From Ianthella basta (Eukaryota; Porifera; Demospongiae; Verongiida; Ianthellidae), in the NCBI GenBank assembly GCA_964019415.1, contig OZ025875.1, forward strand, positions 2,979,911 through 3,043,910: a DNA stretch of 64,000 bases. Reading direction: 5' to 3'. Position 1 is the first letter of the stretch; every line of letters begins with the position of its first letter. The translations under genes were made by a program, and so were the position numbers. Below are positions 39,454 to 51,400 of this stretch, piece after piece. Under the pieces are notes generated by a model. That model did no database searches. It was not told the origin of the DNA and saw only the letters and a program-made list of their open reading frames with translations.

Positions 39454-42400
39454 TGCGTGTGTGTGAGTGTACTATTACCACAGCTCAGTGCCTTTAGTAA
39501 CACACTATCATAATTTATGCTATTTGTACTGCAGTTCCACCTGAGCTAGTGAACTCTCTGATGAATGCCACCTTGGCCCAGGGATACTCTCACATGTTCA
39601 TTTGTGCAGCAGTGTCTGATCCTCGTCCTGTGTTTGTCTTCCACTTCAATGGGGAAAGAATAACGCTGAACAGTGCAAAGTATACCTTGGTCACCAACAG
39701 CACTCATGGCACTCTGACTGTGTTCAACTTACAAGGCAGTGATGAAGGGACCTACACCTGTTCTGCTTCCAACAGATATGGAAGTGTGAGCACTGCAGCT
39801 GAACTAACAGTGCAAGGTGTGTTGTGATTATGTGAATGTAAAAGTTGGGATATGGAGATCGGATTTGTGTTGCATTTTGGTAGTATATGCATTGTGTGTG
39901 TGATGTCATGATATGCTTGCAATGTATTAGCATATGTCTGCATTAGCAATCCTGACCGCCTTCTAATATTCTACACTTTGTTTCTCAGTTCCCCCCACTA
40001 TTGTCTTCTCCCCTTCTGCTGTCCGTGATGTTGTGGTAGGAGAAACCTTGGTTGTTTCTTGTTGAGCTAATGCTGATCCACCACCAATGATTCTGTGGTT
40101 CAGAGGAGACCAGATGCTTAATGATGGAGACCAATCTTCAGGAAACGTATCAATATCACAAAATATTGAAAGCATGACTCCCAGCAGCCAGCTCACTATT
40201 ACTGGGATCACATCTGAAGGTGAAGGAGTGTACTCTTGTGTAGCCATCAACAGTCTGGGGAATGATTCTAGGTCATTTCAAGTCAATACAATTGGTGAGT
40301 TGGCTATACCAAATTTTTGTCAATGATGGCTTGGTAAACAGACTGTCAACTGTTTCCTGCCCTAGCATTGGCTCTGATGCTACTGTACTATTCTCTGTAT
40401 GCAGTGAGACCAAACATTACCAGTATTAATCAAACTGTTAGTGGTGTAGAAAAACCAGCTCTGTTCCATCAAGGGATGCTGACATTGGTTGAGTTCACTC
40501 CCCAGCTTGAGTTGACTTGTGAAGCTTATGGCACTCCTCCACCTGACGTGATCTGGCTGAATAATGGCATTGCTCTGCAGAACATTCCAGGTAGAAGGAC
40601 CATCACAGTTGAAGATGGAGGATCACTTGGTGAACTGGGTACCATCACCCGGTCCACTCTCAGCCTCTCAGAGGTGCAGCTATCTGATGCAGGAGAGTAC
40701 ACTTGTAGAGCAATCAGTGGCAATGTCTCCCCCATCCCTGGTACCACAGCATGGACATTCACATTAGAAGTCACCGGTGAGTATTTAACATTGGTGGTCA
40801 AATGTACTTCGTTTTGAAGCTTGCTGTACTTTGTGTGGTTCCTTCCAACTAATCCCACTGTGTTTATATCTCCATTTGTGTTGTATTTCTTTCAGAAACA
40901 AATGAATGTGACCCCAACCCTTGTCTGAACAATGGCAAGTGTATAGATGGAGTACAAAACTACGCATGCATTTGTATATCTTTTCTTGAGGATGGTGTTA
41001 GGAATTTCTACACAGGAAGGAACTGTGCTGAAAGTGAGGAACTAGGTTACTTGGCATGAGTTGTTCCATATTACATTATACTACTTCGTGTATATCATCC
41101 ACAGAGGTTGACAATCGAGTAGCCCCCTCTCTTACCAACACTCCCATAAGTATGACAGTGGATCTCAATGACAAGGTAGTCCTGAGCTGCTCTGCTACTG
41201 GCAACCCCACCCCAAATATTCAGTGGTACAAGGATGGCTTTGAAATTAAGGCCCCTCAGGCCTTTGGAAATGAGTTTATGATCACAGAAACAACCCCCAA
41301 AGAACGAGGATTCTATCAATGTGTAGCCTTCAGCAGCTTTGGTCCACCAGCAAGATCTGATGAAGTACTAATATTAATCAAAGGTAGGAATGTTATAATT
41401 GTCAACTGAGACTGAAACTGACTGACAGTGTGTGTCAATGTATCATTGTGCAGGCATTGTTCAGTTTCGCATTCAAATTGACTTTGGGAGTATGAGCGAA
41501 CCAGAAGCCACTTCCAATGCTGACATTATAGAGACTGTGAGTGACTTAACATACTGGTACATACTAGGTAAGCACTGGATGAAAGTACATATGTGCTGTT
41601 GCCTGTTATTAGCTGCGGTTACAAACAGTGAACCAACCTCTAGCAGTGGAAGGAGACTATACAGCCACTGTGTACTCAGTGGAACCTGCTGGGGACAACA
41701 CCACTGACATTGTGATCACCGTGGCAACAAACAGCTCTGAACCTCCAATGATACTTGCTGATCAGCTGACACGGCCTCTTGAACAAATACTGGAAGAAGT
41801 TACAGACATCAACGAGCAAATCTCATTTACTATAGAGACCACTGAGAGATATGGTATGCATTTGTCTAACTGATGTGGGAACCAGTTTGCATGACACTGC
41901 AGTGTACTGTACAGTGAATGTAGTGCATCGTGTGTATGTGATTAAGTGTCAGTAACTGTTTCTTTACATTGAATGGCATTGTGATAAACATGCATTCATT
42001 GCCTAAATCACCTCCTTTCCTTTAATTATCAAGATGGCTGTCCTGAACTGCCTGACTCACCCTGTGGTAATGTTGGTCCAGTGACTTGGCCTCAGACTGA
42101 GATAGGCCAGGTAGCCTCAGTCCAATGCCGGTGTGGGTCAGATGACCCACTGATCCAGCAACTAAGAGGCTTTCGAAAGTGTGGTGGGAGGTATGAAACT
42201 GGTGCAGTGTGGGAGGAACCACAGTGTGAGAGCTGCCAGTTCAGCGAGACGAGAACACAGCTTTGTGCACTTGCTGAGGTTTGTTGATTCAGTGAGAGGT
42301 TGTGGTTATGAGTGGAATGAGGGAAATATCAGATATCTTATATATGTATATATATGTTACTGAATATACTATTGCATACATTATTCTGCCACTTTTTAGA

Positions 42401-45400
42401 TTGATAACCCAGCCCAGCTGGCCACTGTCCTGTTGAATATAACTGGTTCTGGTAGTGCTGAGATTGAGAGTGCAGATGTCTCCCTCATTGTGGGAGTGCT
42501 GGACACTGTCACACAGTCCACTGAAGACCTACAACAGGAGGATGTGAGTGGCTAAATCCTCTGATGACTAGTCAATGTCATTCTTCACTATTGTTGCTGC
42601 TGGTTGTATTCTGCATGTTGTAGGTTCAGATGGATGTCCTCTTGATTGTGAGCAATGTTCAGCAAGTGCCTCCTGACCAGCTGGCAGCCAGTCAGGGAGA
42701 GACAGATTCATCAAACAGGTTTGTGTTTGCTGGTGGCTGTAAATGAACGTAGCTTGGAACTCCACTTAATCAAGGACTATGACATTGTATGTATTTTACA
42801 GGCACCGTAATGAAGATATCCCTTCCTATATATGTATGTACATGTACCACTGTTAATACAGCCTAACTGTTCAGAAAAGCCTAGGCTATGTATTCTATCT
42901 GAACGTTTATAATAGTCTCTGTATGCTACGTACGGCAATGGTTACATGAAGGATATGCTGTATCATCAGAGTAAATACAGTATGTAAGGGAGTGTTATCA
43001 ACAGAGTCTTGGCACACAATGGTTAACGCTAGTCATGAATTTTATCCCTTAAATTGTTCCATTAATTTATGATGTTCACTACAAAATATTTAGTTCAAAT
43101 CCTTATCCTTTGCATGCTCTTGGGTAAATACCTTGACCAGCTGAGAGTGAGAGTAACTGCTTGTTCATTGTCATTTTGGTGCACTTACAGAATTTTAAGA
43201 ATTGTGGATGACATACTGAATGTTGTTGAAGTGGCTCCTGAAAAACCTTTTGAGTTTGCTGCTCCTGACTTTGGTGTTCGAGTTGAGGAACCCCCTGAAG
43301 ATCTAGATGATGAGAAACTCTTTACCCCTGATTTAGGAGCCTTGTTGAGCCAAGTATTGACCAGTACTGCAGCAAGCATGCAAATAGAAGAAGTTCCGGA
43401 AGTGCCATCTGCAGCAATTTCTTTCTCACCAACTCTTCTGAGGAGAGGCGACAATGGAATGAGACCACGTATATCAACATCTGTATTCATACGTGATTCT
43501 CTGTTTCAAGAACGGGTCAATATGTCAATGGAGTACCTCACCAGAGAGATTGTTGGAAGCATTGTAGTTGATTTAACTTTGCGGTCAGATGGAAAAGTAA
43601 TTCCAATTGCTGCACCTCCAAACAGCAATGTAGTGCGGCCACGCTTCACTAAAACAACGGTAAGCTGTTACAATTGAGAACATGAAAATTACAACACTGC
43701 AGACAGTGTGTTCTAGCATTGCTTGTGGTCTCTTCTCACATTCAGCTTGCTAGAGAGGAAGGAAGCAACACAAGCTGCCAATTTTGGAATTTCACTGCTG
43801 ACGGTGAACTACGTAGTCAGATCCATAGCATAGGAATTGCTCACTCAGCCTGTTTATGACAGTGTGCATTAACTGTATAAGTATAGTGCATTCCGATTCC
43901 TCAACTATATGTGCATATCTTCCTATAATGCAGGTGGTTCTGGTGCATGGGACAGCCGTAACTGCAGAGTGCTCAATGAAACTGCAGAGGAAGTGGAGTG
44001 TGGCTGTGATCATCTCACTCACTTTGCCATTCTGCTGGTGAGTGACCGACCACTTGCATGAAATAATGCCAGCAGTACACTTCTTGCCATGAATAGTGAA
44101 AGGGGCTGTTCTTGCGTGCCATCCTCAGTGTGCACAGTCTATATATATCAACTTTCCCATTACCAGGCTGTTCTTCTTTCCTGTTGCCATGCAAGTATTC
44201 CGCTCATATCACAGTGTCCTTCCTTTCCATTTCTCATCTGTAGGACATCACCCCTGACTCACCAACAATGTCTACTCCAGCTAGTACTGCTCTTGAATGG
44301 GTGTCTTACATTGGCACTGTACTCTCCATCATTGGCCTCATCATTGTTATCATCACCTATCTTGGAGAAGAGTGAGTACTGCCAATTGCTGGTGTATGTG
44401 AAAGCCATTCTTAACATGTGTACAGAGGCCTATACATGTCAGTATATAATTATATATGTGGTTGGCCCTGTTGTAATGAAACAGAAAGTATTTGGAGACA
44501 GCATATATGTTACAGCCTTGCTGCAGTGTAGATTTGTATTCAGTGAACATCACACCATGCAATGGAGGTGACGATTACTAAGATTTGATGTCCTACAGTA
44601 ACTGATAATCTGCTTAAGTAATGGTTAACATTAAGTGTTATCCATTACAAAGTTAGTCAATCTTAAAGTATAATTTCACATACAATTATGCAGTGAATTA
44701 TTGTAATTATTGAGGCTAGATCAGCTGTGGAAAGTCCTCCTTCTGTCTGAATTGAAACTAGCTTCCACATGCACAGACACAGACACATGCAATAGGGGAA
44801 ATGATGATGATCATGAATGCAACTTTACCACAAACAGTTGTTACCTTTCTAGAAGTTGTTTTTATACCAAGTCAATGAGTTCTACGTTACTGTTTCCTGC
44901 ACCTGCTCACACCTCACAATAAAATGTAACAAACGAACCTTATTTGAATGGAGTGTACTGTAATCATTTGCTGAAAGCTGATTGACTGTCACATATTATA
45001 ACACACTATAAAAAGTACAGAAACTAGAAACAATGAAAGTTTTCTACAAAAATAGTAGGGACGTAGGGATTGCATAAAAATGACAGAAACAAGTATTACT
45101 AAATGCTGCTACCCTGTGACACATTAGTAATGGTCCTTACATGCAGGAATACAGCACCATCGTTGAATGTAGAGATCATTGTGAATGCTTCGCTGTGCAG
45201 CAGCACTTAATCATTTCTGTCATTTTTATGCCATCCTACTTCCTTACTATTTTTGTAGAAAATTTTTATTGCAGTGGCGTAGGAAGCGGGGGTGGGGGGC
45301 TGGCGCCCACCTGAACGCCAGAGATGGGGGGCTGTGCCCCCCTTAGAAATATGGCAAGGCCTTGCCAAGTTGTGAAGTTCATAACCTGCTGAAGGTGCAC

Positions 45401-48400
45401 ATTTCATAACTTGCCCCATTTAGTCACTATTCTGTTGTACTGGACTGAATTCTGAAGTTGTAGAATGCCCGGCAGTATAGTCTCGCTTATCTAGCCAGTG
45501 CAGCCCTTAGTACTAGTGCACGTCCCGCACCACAATCCTGCTCTATATTGTATTGCGCAAGGGCAGGTGTTGCATAATAAGTGAAAATTTTTGCTTGCTT
45601 CGCTCACAAACCTTAATTGTACCACTACAGCCCCCCCTTACTGAAACTACTTCCTACACCCCTGTATTGTTTCTAGTTTTTGTACTTATAGGACATTGGT
45701 GTAAGTGTTGGACTTTTTTCTGTAATCCTGGAGCTCTAGATGTGGTGTAGCTCCTAGGTTCTGCACTAGCCTACTGAAAAGACTACAGTAACAGTGACTA
45801 GAAGCTAACTGTGCAGTAAGTAAAAATGGCAGGGAAATGCACAACTGTGACTGTCCTTCAAACAGCATGCAGCTATCTTTGGCCAAGGCTAGCTACGTAC
45901 ACACCTCCAAACAGACATAGGACAATATTGCTAAGGTATTGAACTAAATCTGAAGGAGGACTATGCAAACGAATGTAGCCAAAGAGTTCACCTACATCAT
46001 CATGAAATGGAGTCTCTTGTGTATCACTCTCTCTCTCGAGGGCCCGTAATTAAACCCTCATTTCTGATCTTGCTCGTGGTGGTTTATAACCTACAATGCA
46101 ATACAGCTAGTGGAAAGCGGGGTAATGCTGTGGTAAAAGCTTTCTAATATTCTCTATGGTTCGTGAGCTATTGCTGTCAGAAGTAGAACAAGGATAAGGA
46201 GACAAACCATGAAAATGTCAAAGTCTTTTTAATATGTGGGAGTATGCACTTTCACATATGTAAGCAAGGTTAGTCCTTCATAGTGTACAACCAATTCTTC
46301 TTCATAGGTAACGTTTCACTGCTTTTCAACCCTAAACGGTACTTTTCGCTCATGTTACAGCAAACAAACAGCCATCCACTGCCTTGCATAGATAGCACTA
46401 CTGTGCTGTCTGATTATTAGGCAGCCTTCAGTAACCTTACCTTTGATCGTCTTAAATGAGTGAAGGCCTTAAGGCAGATGATGATAGATTACATCCTATT
46501 AAGGCAACTAATTTTAACAGGTAAAAACCTGTACCTAACCAGGCAAAGAGTTTAAGAAAAACTTGAAAATCGCTAAAATCAGTACCCACCAAATCATATG
46601 ACGCTATTTTTAGTTGCTTCAAACATTTGTAGCCATAAGATATACTTGGGCCTGGCAAACTATGTAATGGCAAAGCTTTCTAGCCTATTTCATGGACTAC
46701 ACTCCTATATCTGTCATCCATCCAACACACTGTAATAGCCAAAATTCAGAGTATCTCCCGTTTCTCCTTCAAGACCACTCACACAACAGCAGTTGTGAGC
46801 AAGTTGTATGTGTTCCCCACCATTCCAATGGTCCTGTAGTTAAATCTATTTGCAATTGGTAAGATTTCAGTTAATGTATACATTTGTTTGAATGGCTGGC
46901 AAAATGGTATTCTTTGTTTAATGAGCTAGTTGTTCCAATTGTTTCTGGTATCTTATGCATGGATGTGAATCTGTCTGGAGTATGCATGTTATGGGTATCT
47001 CTATAGGCAACAGTGATTGAAATAATGTAATGCCGTACTGATCGGTTGTTAAGCGCACCCCCCTTATAATCGCATAACCGCTGCACATTTCTTTACCAGT
47101 TTTTCACCCTAATTGTTAGACGCATAGTGATTTCAGGGGTTCACCCCTTCTATTAGGCGCATAAAAGGACTACCTGGTAACTTAGCCGCTTGCCTGAATT
47201 GTAATAACGACTATAAGCTAGTAAAAATAACGCTTGAAAGGGAACTCACTCACTGCGCTACGCGGCGGCCATCTTAATATGACGTTTGCATATCATTATA
47301 ATAGACCGATTGCATAATAAAATGGCGCGCCGAAAAGGGGCACACGCGGCCTCGACTGGAGTGACAAATATTCGTGTTTAGTCTGTGAATCGTTCCTGTT
47401 TGTGCTTCTTTCGTTCGGAATAAGGTAGAATGCCAGCGCATGACCACTGCTGTGTGCCGAACTGCAGTAACCGTCGCGACAAGTGTCCTGAAGTGTCTTT
47501 TCATGGCATTCCTGCGAACGAAGACTTAAGGAAACGTTGGCTTGTGGCTATCAGACGTGATGTGGGGCCACACTTCAGGATTAGTTCTTCTACTGTTGTT
47601 TGCGGAGCGCACTTCACTGCTGCCGACTTTTCCACTGGATCGCGACAAGGAAGTGGTGCGGTCAAGTCTAAAACACGTCGTCTGAAGCGCGAGGCAGTAC
47701 CATCCGTGTTCGCGTGGAATGCTACTGCGAAGACTCGTCCTGCGCCGCGGGAGAGAAGTTTGTCAACGCTGTCTGCTGAAGTGAGAGTGGCTACGTGTGC
47801 TACGGAGGTTGACACACTCAGAGCTGAACTGGCACAAACATGGAAGGATCTGGAGCGTGCCAAGGAGGAAGCTATGTTCCTAAGAACCCAAGTATTGCGA
47901 TTCGAAAACCTGGTAGAGGCTGACAAGGTTCATCATGCATCTGGCAAGAAAGGTGAGCAAGCTGTACATGTGTGGTGTTCAGATTTACACAATAGCAGCA
48001 CTGTAGTTGTGATTTTGCACTAGTGTACCTGGGACGTAAGTGCATGATGTTCCTAGCTATAATACTAGTATTACAGCTAGGAACATCATGCACTTACGTC
48101 ATGCGATTGTAGTCCATGGCTCATTCAGATGTATTCCGTGCTTTAATGTGCATCTTCATGCATGCATGCATGTGTATGTGTGTATATCCTTGTTTCATGT
48201 GCCTTCCACCATAGGTTCATCAGACTTTGAGTATTATACGGGATTTGCCACTTTTGAAGACTTTGCTGTATTCTGGAAGTTTCTTGATCCCGTTGGCAAC
48301 ATGAGGACCAGCACTCAGATGAGTGATGATGAGCGGCAGAGAACGAGTGGTGCTGGCCCCCATTGCACATTGACCGAGGAGGATCAACTCCTCATTGTTT

Positions 48401-51400
48401 TAATCCGTCTCCGTGTAGGTTCCGCCGAGCGTGATTTAGCGATCCGATTTGGTGTGTCCGAGTCAACCGTGTGCCGTATATTCCAGAAATGGATAAACTA
48501 TTTGTACCTTCGTCTTGGGAGCCTGCCGATATGGCCATCATGGGAAAGTGTGGAAGGAAGCATGCCAAACTGCTTCAAGGAGTCATATCCAACCACCTTT
48601 GCAATCATTGATGCCACCGAACTCTTCTGCGAAGTTCCAGCTTCCCTCAGCCTCCAATCTCAGTGCTACTCCAGCTACAAATCCCACACAACCATGAAAG
48701 GGCTTGTGGGCATTGCCCCAAATGGTGCAATTGTTTTTATTAGCACATTATATAATGGTTCGATCAGTGACCGCGAGTTGACAATCAAGTCTGGGTTCCT
48801 TGACCTGCTGCCAGTGGTACCTAAGGGTAAAGCCATAATGGCTGACCGGGGGTTTGACATACAAGACTTGCTTGCAAAGCATGACATCCTGCTTAACATT
48901 CCTCCTTTTAAAGGTGCAGGCCACCTTCAGAAGGAGGATGTTATCGCAACTCAGCGCATTGCCAGTGTGCGCATTCATGTCGAACGAGTCATTGGCCAGG
49001 TGAAGCAGCGATATCACCTGTTGCAAGGGGTGATTCCTCTGTCAATGGTTGGCTCCATCAACCAGATTTGGACTGTTTGTTGCCTTCTGACCAATTATCG
49101 CGGCAAGGTCATTGCAGAGGTGGACGAGCATTAAAGCTATGTTACAGTACATGTTCTTACACTTCGAGGAGAATGTATTGCTGGTAGGCAGTCAGTAGCT
49201 TGGGCAGCATTTCACCTTCCCACATCTCAGAGTCAAAGTAGATGCGTTCCACATGAAGATCACCATGACCCACCCACACAACAAAGTCACACCAACGCAA
49301 ACCTGTGATTGCCATCTGGCCCTGGACTTGGTGATAGTAAGCGTGTGTCTTCTTTAAATGCGGTCGTCCATCAGTCAGTGCACAGCAAAACTGTGCCTCG
49401 GCACATGCCTCGATGACAGTTTGACGAAGAGTGTACGCTTTGTATGGGCATTTTATCTCCAGCAGGCCGAAACAGTCAACAGTAGAGTTGTCATACACTA
49501 CTCGATCAGGGGAAGCACCAAGGAATCGGTACTGTTGATGAAGACATAAGCCACACTCCTGAATGGCAACAGGCCTCCCATCCGCTTTCATCGTCTCCAC
49601 ATACAGCTGTGCAGCATGGCTTTCATTCACTCTCCCGTGAGCTATGGCTGGTAAAAGACCAATGTCGCGCTGCTTGAAGATTGAATTGAAAAACTCTATT
49701 GTATACGCAGATTGCCGGCTGACAACCTTCTTGAAGTTCGAGGAAGTTATAGTCGATCCATGCAGTTCCAGCCACAACGCATTTGAGGCTTGTCCCACAG
49801 TTGATTGTTGGATGTGCTGGGCTTCTTCAGTGGAGATCAAGTGTTCTCGCAACGAGGCATTACACACTGATGTGCAAGCAAGTGGTAGGATGGGGAACTG
49901 GATGGTTGGAGAAACTACCACTGCTGGTAGTGAGCGCAGCCAAGCCTCGTAGTCCTCATCAGGCACATCATAGCCCTCCTCCTTGCGTCTCCGATACTTC
50001 TCCACCGTTTCTTCGGACCACTGATGTGAAGATGGTTGCTTTACTTGTGACAAAAACTCTTGCTTCTTTGCAGCTGCGCGTATCAACCGATCCCCTCTCT
50101 CCTTGGCTTGCAGCACCTGCTCCCTGAAAGTGTCCATACTACCAGCGAGTTGGTAGGAGAGCACACTGCCTAGTGGGGCTTCACCGTACTGAGTTTCCAC
50201 ATATGGAATGTCGCTGGTGCCAGATGGTAGCATTGGTCTCAGACGGCAGACATCACTCAGACCCTGCTTGTGTTCAGCAATACTCTCTTTCGAGAGCTTA
50301 CGGGTAGCTGGTCCTCTTGCCTCATAAAGGCTGCAGGTTATCGCAGATTTCTTTCTCTCTGACGGATCCTTGGCCTTTTCGACCATTGTCTCCATAACGG
50401 TCTTTGGCGCTATGTCTCGTTCTCGGGGTCCCCATAGCTTCTTGCCACTGGTGACTGAGTCAGAGCCAGGGAGAGATGCTGCTGGTAGAGATCTAGACTT
50501 GGGCGCATAGTGTTGCAAGAGAATAAGCAGCGCGAAAACATGCTGACACAAACCACCACTTGTTCCAGCTGGACAAGGTATACACGAAGCATACGTTACA
50601 CGCAGTTGAGTACTTGCACGTTCCTCTCCTTCACTTTCCATTTCAGCTGGGTGTTCGGACTGCTGCATCTCAGACAGAACAATTTTCTGTGTGTACTCCA
50701 TATGCTTGCGTTGTGAAGCCCAGCACTTTGACTCCACATAAAACTTTGCATCACCTTGGCACACCTTCACATCATGCACATACCCCCAAAAATAGAAGTC
50801 ATGGCCGCGGTCAAGAGACTTCTGTGTCAACCGTACAGTATCACTGGACACAGCCTTTCCAGTCTGCAGAAGGTGTGAGAGAATCACTGGTGTCGTGACA
50901 ATTGGCAATACCTCAGGTCGATCAGACCAGCCAGATGTTGGCCAAGCCTCAGGACGCGATTCTGTCGCAGTAGGAGCTGCACTGTTCGGACAATTTCGCT
51001 TCCGACTTGTTGTGGGAATAGCCTCTGGACGCTGGTGATAAAACTGAGCTCTGCAACACAAGGTAAGTACACAACAAGAGCGTCAAGCATCGAGGGTCGC
51101 GTAGGGAGAAAGTGCAAAGCGGGCGACAGAGTTAGCTTTTATCCGCGAACTTACAGGTGCAGGAGATCGTTCTTTCTGCCCGTGAGCCGTCCGTTTCGCT
51201 TCCGCAAGTAGTCGCGGAGTTGGTTCACTGTCCAAGACTTGTCAGGTAAGCTTTCATCCACGTTACCACTGCTTGTTGGCTGTTTCCCTGTTCCTTCGGA
51301 CGCCATGCACTCTTCGCAGCACTTACCTACCTCGATTAACAGGTTCCACGTGCAGTCTACTAATCCGTACTGCCCCGTTTCGGCGGCACGTGACTTATTA

